Source: Bradyrhizobium lablabi (GTDB lineage Bacteria; Pseudomonadota; Alphaproteobacteria; Rhizobiales; Xanthobacteraceae). Taken from it: a stretch of DNA of 64,000 bases. The stretch is from positions 148,125 through 212,124 of the forward strand of contig NZ_LLYB01000123.1 in NCBI RefSeq assembly GCF_001440475.1. The letters are read 5' to 3'. The position numbers and the translations under genes are program-made. Below, in pieces: positions 56,331-64,000 of this stretch (position 1 is the first letter of the stretch; each line of letters starts with the position of its first letter). The notes below the pieces were generated by a model. That model made no database searches. It saw only the letters and a list, made by a program, of their open reading frames with translations, and had not been told where the DNA came from.

Positions 56331-56912
56331 ATGCGAAAGGCATTCGTCGGAGCGCTGGTGTTTTTGATGTCTTGCGGTTCGTTCGCCCGCGCCGCCGATA
56401 TCACCGCCGGCAAGGAAAAGGCCGAGCTGTGCGTCGGCTGCCACGGCGAGAACGGCATTTCGCAGATGGAAAACATGCCCTCGCTGGCGGCACAGCCGGA
56501 TCTGTTCATCCAGTGGCAGCTCGTGTTTTTTCGTGCCGGCACCCGCAAGAACGAGCAGATGCAGCCGATCGTCGAACAGCTCAACAATGAGGATATCCGC
56601 AACCTCGGCGCCTATTTTGCCTCACTGCCACCACCGAAGGAACCGAAGCCGGATGACGACCCCGATCTATCGAAGAAGGGTGCACAGGCGGCCGCCGGCC
56701 GACGCTGCGCCTCATGCCACTTGGATACCTATGCCGGCACCAAGGCCGTCGCCCGCGTTGCCGGCCAGCGCGAGGACTATCTCGTGAAGGCGCTGCGCGA
56801 CTACAAGACGGGCGTACGGGCCGGCGGCGCGATGGCGGCGATGGCCGATGTCGCCTTTCCGCTGAGCGAAGAGGAGATCGAGGCGCTGGCACATTATCTC
56901 GCGCACCTTTGA
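56331..56912 (+). CDS. Periplasmic dihaem cytochrome c (c4/c553-like)
   Basis: A 193-residue precursor with a signal peptide ending SFARAAD and two haem motifs, CVGCH at 34-38 and CASCH at 126-130. Methionine ligands are likely in ENMPSLAAQP and in the tail near AMAAMAD. Two similar halves are the layout of cytochrome c4. A GGAGA ribosome site and ATG at 56331 are preferred over an in-frame ATG at 56313. It is the likely electron acceptor of the upstream dehydrogenase. Confidence 0.9.
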   Translation: MRKAFVGALVFLMSCGSFARAADITAGKEKAELCVGCHGENGISQMENMPSLAAQPDLFIQWQLVFFRAGTRKNEQMQPIVEQLNNEDIRNLGAYFASLPPPKEPKPDDDPDLSKKGAQAAAGRRCASCHLDTYAGTKAVARVAGQREDYLVKALRDYKTGVRAGGAMAAMADVAFPLSEEEIEALAHYLAHL

Positions 56913-56919
56913 GGGTGGC

Positions 56920-57009
56920 GTAGCCCAGGTGAAGCGAAGCGCAACCCGGGATGAACCCGACCAATGCGAATGAATGTCCCCGGATTGCGCTGCGCTTCAT
57001 CCGGGCTAC
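56920..57009. repeat. Inverted-end repeat, family D, copy 2
   Basis: 90 bases with ends GTAGCCCAGGTGAAGCG and CGCTTCATCCGGGCTAC, inner arms GCGCAACCCGGG and CCCCGGATTGCGC. It has the same ends as 7067-7172 and separates the convergent cytochrome and panE genes. Confidence 0.8.
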
Positions 57010-57017
57010 GGGACCAA

Positions 57018-57938
57018 TTAGCCCCGCTGCTTCTCGTACGCCTTGAGATGGGTGTAGGCGATCCGCAGCTTTGGCACCGGGATCTTGGCGGCGTCGGCGC
57101 GCGCGACGAGATCGCCGATCACGTGATCGGCCTCAACCGGCAGGCCCGCTTTGATGTCGCGGAACATCGAGGCCGTCATCGGCGAGCCCTCGGTCGTCAA
57201 CAGACCGGCCGTGCGCTGGAAGAACGGGCCGGCCGGGTCAAAGCCCGAGGCCTTTGCAATCGCGGCGCATTCATCGAGCATGCCGAGCAGAAAATCCTTG
57301 CCGCCGGGAACTGCCAGGATGTTGCCGACCGAGGTGCGCATCAGGCAGGTGGAGGCCGCGAGCGAAGCCAGGAAAACCCACTTCTCCCACATGTCCTGCA
57401 TGATGTGTTCGCTGGCGACCGCGCCGACCTTGCCGCTGTCGAACACTTTCGCAATCGCGCGCACCCGCTCCGACATCGCGCCGTCGCGTTCGCCGAAATT
57501 GAGCGATTGCATCGGCGCAAGCTGCACCACTTCGCGGGCTTCGTTGAGCGTCGCCGCGATGGCGCAAAGGCCACCCAGCACGCGGTCGGCGCCGAATTTC
57601 TTGTCCAGCACGTTGAGGTGTAGCAGGCCGTTGAGCAGCGGGATGATCGCGGTGTTCGGCCCGACCGCCGGAGCAAAGGACTTGATGGCGTCTTCGAGGT
57701 CGAACGCCTTGCAGCTCAACAGCACCACGTCAAACGGCTCGGCGAGCTTGTCGGCCTGCACCGTCGGCGGGTTCTTGAGCGTGACATCGCCAGCCGGACT
57801 TTTGATGACAAGTCCTGCGCTGGCGAGCTCCGAAGCGCGCTTCGGCCGGACCAGGAAGGTCACGTCGTTTCCGGCCTGAAGCAGCCTGCCGCCGAAATAG
57901 CCACCGATGGCGCCGGCGCCGACCACGAGAATGCGCAT
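57018..57938 (-). CDS. Ketopantoate reductase-like enzyme (PanE/ApbA family)
   Basis: A 306-residue NADP-binding oxidoreductase with the Rossmann motif VVGAGAIGGYFGGRLLQAG at the N-terminus, LLSCKAFDLEDAI near residue 73 (the conserved lysine) and PLLNGLLHLNVLDKKFG. Most bacteria of this group carry several paralogues, so it may reduce another 2-oxo acid rather than ketopantoate; I therefore leave the symbol empty. Confidence 0.88.
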   Translation of the reverse strand: MRILVVGAGAIGGYFGGRLLQAGNDVTFLVRPKRASELASAGLVIKSPAGDVTLKNPPTVQADKLAEPFDVVLLSCKAFDLEDAIKSFAPAVGPNTAIIPLLNGLLHLNVLDKKFGADRVLGGLCAIAATLNEAREVVQLAPMQSLNFGERDGAMSERVRAIAKVFDSGKVGAVASEHIMQDMWEKWVFLASLAASTCLMRTSVGNILAVPGGKDFLLGMLDECAAIAKASGFDPAGPFFQRTAGLLTTEGSPMTASMFRDIKAGLPVEADHVIGDLVARADAAKIPVPKLRIAYTHLKAYEKQRG

Positions 57939-57987
57939 GGATCAACTTCCTTTTGTTATTGGTCTTGGAATGGCCAAATGGCGGGCA

Positions 57988-58037
57988 GCGAATGGCGAAT
58001 AGGGAGCCCACGCATCTTCCCGCCACTCGCCATTCGC
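57988..58037. repeat. Inverted repeat upstream of panE-like gene
   Basis: Perfect 11-base arms GCGAATGGCGA (57988-57998) and TCGCCATTCGC (58027-58037) with 28 bases between, including CGAATAGGGAGC. It resembles yet another small repeat family seen in Bradyrhizobium, but only this copy is in the window. Confidence 0.65.
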
Positions 58038-58076
58038 TTCTTTACCACTTCCCGCCGAACAGTCGAATCGGAGCGG

Positions 58077-58682
58077 CTATTTCCCCGAGACCATCTCCTC
58101 GACTTCGCGAAGCTGCTCCTTGCCGAAAAACATTTCCTTGCCGACGAAGAAGGTCGGCGAGCCGAACGCGCCGCGCTCGACCGCATTTTGCGTATTCTCG
58201 ATCAGCTTGGCTTTTACATCCGCGTCCTGCGAGCGCGCCAGCAACTTGGCGGCATCGAGGCCGGAGGAGGCCAGCGCCTTGGCTGCTACTTCGGGATCAT
58301 CCATTTTCTTCGGCTCGACCCACATGTGATGGAAGGCGGCCTCGACGTATTTTTCGAATACGCCCTCGAACTGGGCTGCGATCGCCGCGCGCATCAGATG
58401 CAGCGTATTGACAGGGAAGAACGGGTTCCAGACGTAGGGCTTGACCCCGAACCGCTTCAGAAAGCGTTCGGTCTCCAGCGCGTGGAATTCGCGCTTGTTC
58501 TTGATGCCGGCGAAGGCCTCGGCGGGCGACCTGTTGTTGGTGGCCTTGAAGATGCCGCCGAGCAGGATCGGCAGATATTCGAACTTCACGCCGGTGCGTT
58601 GTTCGATCGCCGGGATCGCCTCGTGGCTGAGGAAGGCGTTGGGGCTGCCGAAGTCGAACAGGAATTGCGGGTTTGAGCTCAC
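58077..58682 (-). CDS. 2-Hydroxychromene-2-carboxylate isomerase / DsbA-like protein
   Basis: A 201-residue DsbA/kappa-GST-fold protein with FLFDFGSPNAFLSHEAIP at the N-terminus (the catalytic serine is in FGSPN), NPFFPVNTLHLMRAAI near residue 95 and the cis-proline region FGSPTFFVGKEMFFGKEQL at the C-terminus. NahD-type enzymes isomerise 2-hydroxychromene-2-carboxylate in naphthalene degradation and use glutathione; no other such gene is adjacent. I chose the GTG at 58682 because GGGAG lies just upstream; a GTG at 58706 is the alternative. Confidence 0.87.
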   Translation of the reverse strand: MSSNPQFLFDFGSPNAFLSHEAIPAIEQRTGVKFEYLPILLGGIFKATNNRSPAEAFAGIKNKREFHALETERFLKRFGVKPYVWNPFFPVNTLHLMRAAIAAQFEGVFEKYVEAAFHHMWVEPKKMDDPEVAAKALASSGLDAAKLLARSQDADVKAKLIENTQNAVERGAFGSPTFFVGKEMFFGKEQLREVEEMVSGK

Positions 58683-58787
58683 GGCAGTCTCCCTGATTGT
58701 TTTCACGCATTGTGGCGCATGGCGATCGGCGCGTCCACAGTATTATGACGAGCGTAATATTGTAAGAACGCGCGAGCTGTTCCGTCG

Positions 58788-60137
58788 CTAAACCAGCCGT
58801 TGAAGCGGATGGCGACGCCAGACCAGCGCGTAATAGCCGAACTGCAGGGCGAACATGGCGCAGAACACGATAGGGTAGGCGGCCCAGACCCCTTCCAGCC
58901 CAATGGTCCGGCTCAGGATCACGGCGGCGGGGATTTCAATCGCGGCGATGGCGAAGATCGACAGCAGCATCGGAGCCAGGGCAACGCCGCCCGCGCGCAT
59001 CGCGCCGGAAAATACGGTCGCCATGCCGAACGGCACCGAACTCCACAAGGCGATGGCGAGCAGATCCCTTGCGAGATCAAGCACGGCGGCGTCGGTAATG
59101 AAGATGCCCAGCACGGCGCGGGGAAACAGACTGATGAGCGCTACCAGACCGCCGGTCATGATCAGATTGAAGAGCAGACCGGTCCGGACGATGACGTCCA
59201 GCCGGTCGCTCTGGCCGGCGCCGATCGCCTGCGCACCGAGGATCGACACCGTGATCGAAATAGAGATCGCGGTGAACTGCGCATAGCCCATAATCTGGTT
59301 GACGGCGCCATACGCGGCGGTCGCATCGGAGCCGAAGCCGTTGACGAGGCCGAGCAGCACGAGTTCAGCGATTGCCATCACCACCATCCCGACCGCACTC
59401 GGGACTCCGATGCCCAGGATCTTGCCGAGCAGGACGCCGTCCAGTCGCAGCCTGCGCAGGAATTCGGCGTCCGGCGCCAGCGGGCTCTTCCTGCGCCGCA
59501 GATACAAGCCGAGCACGAGCAGCGTCAGCGCATTGGAAACAGCCGACGCCCACGCCGGGGCCGTCACGCCGGCGGTGGGCAATCCGAACCAGCCGCGCAT
59601 CAGCAGCGGCGTCAGGATCAGGCCGATCGCGGTTGACAACGCCAGCGACAGCAGCGGCGTCAGCGTATCGCCAATCCCGCGCAGCATTGCTGTCATCAGC
59701 AGGAAGGCGAAGCCAAGCGGCATCGTCAGCAGTACGACGCGTGCGTAGGCGCTGGCCTGATCGAGGATGTCGGGCGGCGTCGCGAGTGCGATCATCAATT
59801 GCCGGCTGAACAGCCCGCCGAGCACCGCAATGGCGACGGCGAGCAGCAGCCCGACCGCCAGCGTCGCGCCGGCAACCGCCTTCACCCTGTCCCGTTCGCC
59901 GGCGCCCCAGGCCTGTCCGATCAGGACGGTGGCGCCGGTGCTGAGGCCCATGACGAAGGCGAACAGGAAAAACATCACAGGGAAAAACACCGACACCGCG
60001 GCCAGCGCGTCGACCCCGATCATCTGGCCGAGCAGCGCGTTGCTCACGGTGCCGAACAGCGATTGCAGCGCGTTGCTCAGCATCAAAGGTGCGAGGAAGA
60101 CGAGGAACGTCCTCCAGAGAGACGGCGTTTTCGACAC
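58788..60137 (-). CDS. MATE-family multidrug exporter
   Basis: A 449-residue exporter with twelve membrane helices in two halves, beginning WRTFLVFLAPLMLSNALQSL and with the family's GLSTGATVLIGQAWGAGERD segment near residue 65. MATE proteins expel cationic drugs and other compounds using Na+ or H+. The start is GTG at 60137 with AGGA upstream. It is 96 bases downstream of the DUF2239 gene on the same strand, so co-transcription is possible. Confidence 0.92.
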   Translation of the reverse strand: MSKTPSLWRTFLVFLAPLMLSNALQSLFGTVSNALLGQMIGVDALAAVSVFFPVMFFLFAFVMGLSTGATVLIGQAWGAGERDRVKAVAGATLAVGLLLAVAIAVLGGLFSRQLMIALATPPDILDQASAYARVVLLTMPLGFAFLLMTAMLRGIGDTLTPLLSLALSTAIGLILTPLLMRGWFGLPTAGVTAPAWASAVSNALTLLVLGLYLRRRKSPLAPDAEFLRRLRLDGVLLGKILGIGVPSAVGMVVMAIAELVLLGLVNGFGSDATAAYGAVNQIMGYAQFTAISISITVSILGAQAIGAGQSDRLDVIVRTGLLFNLIMTGGLVALISLFPRAVLGIFITDAAVLDLARDLLAIALWSSVPFGMATVFSGAMRAGGVALAPMLLSIFAIAAIEIPAAVILSRTIGLEGVWAAYPIVFCAMFALQFGYYALVWRRHPLQRLV

Positions 60138-60233
60138 GGCGGTTTTCCTGCTGAAGACGTGACAGATCGTTGCCGCGCACCGGAGCGGTGGCGGATGAGA
60201 GGAGTTGGAAATTCGGCTAGCGAGCGATCGCGC

Positions 60234-60839
60234 CTATGGCTCGGCGCGATCGCTGAAGGCGAGCTTGACGACGTGGTCGCGGATATCGTCGGGCCAGCCG
60301 GCAACGAGACCGACGAATCGCCGCCGGTCATCGGCGAACAGCGCCCGCGAGGCTTCCTCGAAGCCCGCGAGGCTGCCGGCCATCACGGACATGAAGCGAT
60401 AGGCGGCATCCCTGGCGGCGCGCGCGCGATCGAGGTCGCCATTGGCGCGGCGCGCTTCTTCCACGAGCTTGCGCAGCGCGACCGACGCCCCGCCCGGCTG
60501 CGCGCCCAGCCACTCCCAATGGCGCGGCAGCAGCGTCACCTCGCGCGCGACGACGCCGAGCTTGGGCCGTCCGCGCCCGCGCGGTGCCTCCGCCGACTCA
60601 TCACTCGCGGTTTCCGGATCGGGAGCCGGTTGCGGCAGACGCGCGATGACGTCGCGTTCGGTGCCACGCAGGTCGAGATCGATCGGCTGGCCAGTGGCGT
60701 CGCTGAATATGATGATTGGCGGCGCGACGGGCTTTCGGGCGGCCTGCATCACTGCCAGGGCGACCTCGGCCAGCGGACCCGCTGCCAGGCGCTGCGGGCC
60801 GATGAAGGCGGTGAATTGGGGGCGGGTCTTGTCGGCCAT
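60234..60839 (-). CDS. DUF2239 protein, possible ribbon-helix-helix regulator
   Basis: A 201-residue soluble protein. The N-terminal half (FTAFIGPQRLAAGPLAEVAL) and IDLDLRGTERDVIARL are DUF2239 features. After a charged linker with RGRGRPKLG, the segment REVTLLPRHWEWL-x6-ASVALRKLVEEARR near residues 115-145 has the strand-helix-helix look of ribbon-helix-helix DNA-binding proteins. That reading is mine and unproved. The paired operator-like palindromes directly upstream would suit a self-regulating protein. Confidence 0.8.
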   Translation of the reverse strand: MADKTRPQFTAFIGPQRLAAGPLAEVALAVMQAARKPVAPPIIIFSDATGQPIDLDLRGTERDVIARLPQPAPDPETASDESAEAPRGRGRPKLGVVAREVTLLPRHWEWLGAQPGGASVALRKLVEEARRANGDLDRARAARDAAYRFMSVMAGSLAGFEEASRALFADDRRRFVGLVAGWPDDIRDHVVKLAFSDRAEP

Positions 60840-60867
60840 TGGAAATACGTCCGGATTTTCGCTAGCC

Positions 60868-60916
60868 TATATTTACCCGGATAAATTACGATGTCAATAT
60901 CACCCGGGTAAATATA
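60868..60916. promoter_or_regulatory. Paired operator-like palindromes of the DUF2239/GST divergon
   Basis: Perfect 13-base arms TATATTTACCCGG (60868-60880) and CCGGGTAAATATA (60904-60916), 23 bases apart. Each arm is itself half of a CCGG-centred palindrome: ATTTACCCGGATAAAT and ATCACCCGGGTAAATAT. The pair lies 28 bases from the DUF2239 start and 73 bases from the GST start, the usual place for a shared repressor. Confidence 0.75.
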
Positions 60917-60989
60917 TTGCTCCGCCGGCCGTCTCGACTTTCCGTTCCCCGGCTGGCACCAACGCGACGCCAACTTCAGGGGAGCGCCA

Positions 60990-61655
60990 ATGCTGACGGT
61001 TCATCATCTCAACAACTCACGCTCCCAACGCGTGCTCTGGCTGCTCGAAGAGCTCGGCGTCGCTTACGAGATCGTGCGCTACCAGCGCCAGCCGGACATG
61101 CGCGCCCCGAAGGAGCTGCGCGCCATTCATCCGCTCGGCAAATCGCCCGTCATCACCGACAACGGCAATACCATCGCCGAGTCCGGCGCGATCTGCGAAT
61201 ACATCATCGGCACCTATGGCAATGGCCGCCTGATCCCGCCACCGAACACGCCGGAGCGGCTGCGCTACACCTATTGGCTGCACTACGCGGAGGGATCCGC
61301 GATGTCGCCGCTGCTGTTGAAGCTGCTGTTCACCTTGATGCCGAAGCGCGCGCCGGCCTTGCTGCGACCGCTGGTGCGCAAGGTCTCCAACACGGCGCTG
61401 ACCACGCTGGTCAACCCGCAACTCAAGCAGCACATGGACTACTGGGAGAGCGAGCTCGGAAAAACCGAATGGTTCGCCGGCAATGAATTTTCGGGCGCCG
61501 ATATCCAGATGAGCTTTCCGCTCGAAGCCGCCGCGGCGCGCGGCGGCCTGGAGCAGGGCCATCCCAAGGCGATGGCGTTCCTCGAACGCATTCACGCCCG
61601 CCCGGCCTATGCGCGCGCGCTGGAAAAGGGCGGGCCGTATGTGATCGGGCGATAA
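60990..61655 (+). CDS. Glutathione S-transferase
   Basis: A 221-residue GST with the thioredoxin-like N-domain (LTVHHLNNSRSQRVLWLLEE, with serine 12 as likely catalytic residue) and HPLGKSPVITDNGNTIAESG, the glutathione-binding loop with Glu-Ser. The C-domain is all-helical, ending WFAGNEFSGADIQM. It conjugates or reduces electrophiles with glutathione; the substrate is unknown. It is divergent from the DUF2239 gene across the paired palindromes. Confidence 0.93.
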   Translation: MLTVHHLNNSRSQRVLWLLEELGVAYEIVRYQRQPDMRAPKELRAIHPLGKSPVITDNGNTIAESGAICEYIIGTYGNGRLIPPPNTPERLRYTYWLHYAEGSAMSPLLLKLLFTLMPKRAPALLRPLVRKVSNTALTTLVNPQLKQHMDYWESELGKTEWFAGNEFSGADIQMSFPLEAAAARGGLEQGHPKAMAFLERIHARPAYARALEKGGPYVIGR

Positions 61656-61660
61656 CCGTC

Positions 61661-63043
61661 TCACGGCTGCACCGCCGCAATCACTTCCTTCACCAGCCGC
61701 GCCGCGCCTCTGATATCGCCGGTCGGATCGACGCTGTCGCCGAGACGTACCACGACGAGGCGCTGAGACGGGATGATAAAGATGCGCTGGCCGAGGTCGC
61801 CGGAGGCAAAGAAGGCATCGCGGGGTACGCCGAGCCGCACCCGGCCTTTGGCGTTGGAGTGCTCGCTGCGGTTGGTCCAGAAGCCGGCGGCGTAATCGGT
61901 ATCAAGCGTCGCCGCCGCGCAGAAATCGACCCAGTCCGGATGCAGAATGCGCTTGTCCCCAACAACGCCATCATTGAGATAGAGCAGGCCGAACTTCGCC
62001 CAGTCGCGCGCGCTGGCCAGCATGTAGGTCGAGCCCTGCAGCGTGCCTGATCCGTCGAACTCCAGCGTGACGCTGCGCATGCCGAGCGGATTGAACAGTT
62101 CGCGCCAGGCAAATGCGAGCGTCTGTTCCGGTCCGCCGACCGCGTCGCGCACGATGCGCGCCAGGATCTGCGTGGTCGGGCTCGAATACGCCCATCGCAT
62201 GCCGGGTGGCGCGATCATTTTTGCGCTTACCGCGTAAGCGGCGCTGTCATCCTGCAGGAAGATCCGGCTGGACGGATCGAAGCCGGAATTGGTTTCGTCG
62301 AGATCGAGACCGCTGGTCATGCGCATGAGATGCTCGACCTCGATCTCGCGCCTGGGATCGCCGGCGCCGCGCCATTCCGGTATCGGCGCGGGCATCGAGG
62401 GTGTGACCAGGCCCTGCTGCGTCAAAATGCCGATCAGTGCGTTGACCACCGACTTGGTCATGGAGAAGCCGAGCAGCGGCGTCTCGACGCCGATGCCGGG
62501 AGCGTAGCGTTCGGCGATCACCTTGCCGTCGTGTACCACGACCACCGCCTTGGTCCTGCGGAACGGCGGCGCGGCCGGCTCCTCGAAGGCATGATCGAGT
62601 GCCGCCTTCAGCGCCGGGTCCGACGGCTCGACGACGGCGGCGCCGGCGATCTCGGGAAGCGCCGGCGGCGTCTTCGCCTTCAGCGCCTCGACGTCGCTCT
62701 TCAGCAGATAGGGTTCTTTTGCTCCATGCTGATCGACGCAGCCGAACCCGTCGTGAAAGGCCGCGCGGCTGCGGAACAGCCCGAGTGTCGAGGCATCGAC
62801 GGTGCGCGCGCTTCGATCGAGGGTGAACTGAAGCACATGGCGCAGCCGCCGAATCCCGGCGCGGTCGGAAACCTCCGTGAATACCGCCTGCGGATCGAGT
62901 CCCGAGACGAAGGTCTTCGAGCAGATGTTATGGGCGACATAGCCGGTCGCGACGCGGATGGCGCGGTCGGGCCGCAAGTGGACGCTTGCGCCTGCCAGCG
63001 CAGCGATGAGGATGGCGAAGGCGATGGCAATCCACTTTTGCAA
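61661..63043 (-). CDS. Beta-lactamase-fold serine hydrolase
   Basis: A 460-residue protein with an N-terminal membrane helix or signal (WIAIAFAILIAALAGASVHL) and a class C beta-lactamase/DD-peptidase fold: SxxK as SMTK near residue 192, the tyrosine motif YSS in MRWAYSSPTTQI, and a domain to the C-terminus. Such proteins are mostly esterases or peptidases; resistance is not implied. Only a TTG start at 63043 (GGGAG upstream) fits, since the frame before it runs into the SDR gene. Confidence 0.86.
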   Translation of the reverse strand: MQKWIAIAFAILIAALAGASVHLRPDRAIRVATGYVAHNICSKTFVSGLDPQAVFTEVSDRAGIRRLRHVLQFTLDRSARTVDASTLGLFRSRAAFHDGFGCVDQHGAKEPYLLKSDVEALKAKTPPALPEIAGAAVVEPSDPALKAALDHAFEEPAAPPFRRTKAVVVVHDGKVIAERYAPGIGVETPLLGFSMTKSVVNALIGILTQQGLVTPSMPAPIPEWRGAGDPRREIEVEHLMRMTSGLDLDETNSGFDPSSRIFLQDDSAAYAVSAKMIAPPGMRWAYSSPTTQILARIVRDAVGGPEQTLAFAWRELFNPLGMRSVTLEFDGSGTLQGSTYMLASARDWAKFGLLYLNDGVVGDKRILHPDWVDFCAAATLDTDYAAGFWTNRSEHSNAKGRVRLGVPRDAFFASGDLGQRIFIIPSQRLVVVRLGDSVDPTGDIRGAARLVKEVIAAVQP

Positions 63044-63066
63044 AGCAAGCGTGCTCCCGCAGTCTC

Positions 63067-63963
63067 TTAACGCGACGTCTGCGCCGCGCCCACCGATGGC
63101 AACGCCTGCACGGTGACGCCGGGCGGCGGCGCGTCGTCGTCGGGGACGAAGAAGTCCGACATCAACGGCACGGAGCGGTCGACGCGATAGGGTTCGAAAT
63201 CCCTGACGCCGGCGGCATAGAGCACCTTGTCGTCGATGCAGAACTGCCCGGTGAATTCCCGCGACGGTTTTGTCAGGATGGCGTGCGCGGCGTCGCCCAT
63301 GATCTCCGGCGTCCGGCTCGCGCGCATCATTGCCTCGCCGCCGAGCAGGTTGCCGACGGCGGCGGTGGCGATGGTAGTGCGCGGCCACAGCGCATTGACC
63401 GCAACGCCTGACGATTTCAGTTCGCCTGACAATCCCAGCACGCACATGCTCATCCCGAACTTCGCCATGGTGTAGGCGGTCGAGTGCTCGAACCATTTGG
63501 TCTTCATGTCGAGCGGCGGCGACAGCATCAGGATGTGCGGGTTGGCGGCCTTCTTCAGATGCGGGATGCAGTATTTCGACACCATGAAGGTGCCGCGGGT
63601 GTTGATGCCCATCATCAGGTCGAACCGCTTCATGTCGGTCCCTTGCGAGTTGGTCAGGCTGATGGCGCTGGCGTTGTTGACGCAGATATCGATGCCGCCG
63701 AATTCGGCGACGGTCTGCTCGATCGCCGCGATCACCTGCGCCTCGTCGCGGATGTCGCACAGGACCGGTAGCGACTTGCCGCCGGCGGCGCGAATTTCAT
63801 CCGCCGCGGTATAGATGGTGCCCTTGAGTTTCGGATGCGGCTCCGCCGTCTTCGCCGCAATCGCGACATTGGCGCCGTCACGCGCGGCGCGGAGCGCAAT
63901 CGCCAGACCAATGCCGCGGCTGGCGCCCGAGATGAACAGCGTCTTGCCTTTGAGAGATGTCAT
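63067..63963 (-). CDS. Short-chain dehydrogenase/reductase (HSDL2-like)
   Basis: A 298-residue SDR with the nucleotide motif LFISGASRGIGLAIALRAA, VNNASAISLTN near residue 95, a long substrate segment and the catalytic pair in STAYTMAKFGMSM (Tyr and Lys). The size and the KTAEPHPKLKGTIY motif point to the HSDL2-type branch, whose substrates are lipid-like. It is 23 bases upstream of the serine hydrolase on the same strand, so the two may share a transcript. Confidence 0.9.
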   Translation of the reverse strand: MTSLKGKTLFISGASRGIGLAIALRAARDGANVAIAAKTAEPHPKLKGTIYTAADEIRAAGGKSLPVLCDIRDEAQVIAAIEQTVAEFGGIDICVNNASAISLTNSQGTDMKRFDLMMGINTRGTFMVSKYCIPHLKKAANPHILMLSPPLDMKTKWFEHSTAYTMAKFGMSMCVLGLSGELKSSGVAVNALWPRTTIATAAVGNLLGGEAMMRASRTPEIMGDAAHAILTKPSREFTGQFCIDDKVLYAAGVRDFEPYRVDRSVPLMSDFFVPDDDAPPPGVTVQALPSVGAAQTSR

Positions 63964-64000
63964 CTGAAACTCTCCTTTGATGGATGCAATGCGACGTTAC

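Noticed and set aside
61661-63760. A 699-residue open frame covering both the serine hydrolase and part of the SDR gene
   Set aside because: Its N-terminal third is an out-of-frame reading of the SDR gene, rich in arginine. The hydrolase proper begins at the TTG at 63043.

Overview
The window looks like chromosomal DNA of a GC-rich alphaproteobacterium of the order Hyphomicrobiales, most likely Bradyrhizobium or a close relative (Nitrobacteraceae). This rests on the core gene order, the high-GC codon use, the alphaproteobacterial signals (GANTC sites in the origin candidate, a CtrA-type box near ftsK) and several families of short palindromic repeats of the kind scattered through Bradyrhizobium and Rhodopseudomonas genomes. 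No phage, IS element, integrase or CRISPR array was found. The species assignment is inference.

Layout. 0-3.9 kb: minus-strand histidine operon hisB-DUF2628-hisH-hisA-hisF-hisE. 4.0-7.1 kb: hslV, an acetyltransferase, a DUF2585 membrane protein and hslU, all plus. 7.3-8.4 kb: an unrecognised membrane protein. 8.5-15.2 kb: minus-strand envelope genes timA, mltA and smr, then secB (plus), then minus-strand ppsR, maf, coaE and dnaQ. 15.16-15.61 kb: a 454-base gap that looks like the replication origin (DnaA-box-like sites, three GANTC sites in 40 bases, an AT-rich stretch). 15.6-23.9 kb: hemJ, rho, mnmE, mnmG, rsmG, parA, parB, with three near-identical parS sites flanking mnmG. 24-28.6 kb: minus-strand leuS, lptE, holA and a small hypothetical gene. 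28.7-35.9 kb: a diguanylate cyclase, yggS, a hydratase, an L,D-transpeptidase, a CenR-like regulator, a cyclic-nucleotide-binding protein, exonuclease III and lolA. 36-39.8 kb: aminotransferase and ftsK with a full CtrA box upstream. 41.2-45.1 kb: two consecutive glnK-amtB pairs for ammonium sensing and uptake. 45.4-51.5 kb: mixed housekeeping genes including tesB, a UbiH-type hydroxylase, a Trm112-like protein, a self-regulated TetR pair, a LON-domain protein and a thioredoxin-TPR protein. 52.0-57 kb: tRNA-Gly, a DUF2235 hydrolase and a periplasmic sugar dehydrogenase with a dihaem cytochrome c. 57-64 kb: panE, a DsbA-like isomerase, a MATE exporter, a DUF2239/GST divergon with paired operators, a serine hydrolase and an SDR enzyme.

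How it fits together. The centre of the window is a replication and segregation module: the candidate oriC, parS, ParA/ParB, the GidA/GidB (MnmG/RsmG) genes usually found near origins and, 20 kb away, FtsK. Around it sit protein quality control (HslUV, SecB, the thioredoxin-TPR protein), envelope biogenesis (LptE, LolA, MltA, L,D-transpeptidase) and nitrogen-status regulation (GlnK/AmtB, with sigma-54- and NtrC-like sites). The most interesting uncharacterised items are the DUF2239 divergon with two CCGG-centred operators, an orphan intrinsic terminator that may mark a small RNA upstream of the thioredoxin gene, the CtrA box upstream of the aminotransferase-ftsK pair, and the NtrC-like palindrome plus sigma-54-like element upstream of one glnK.
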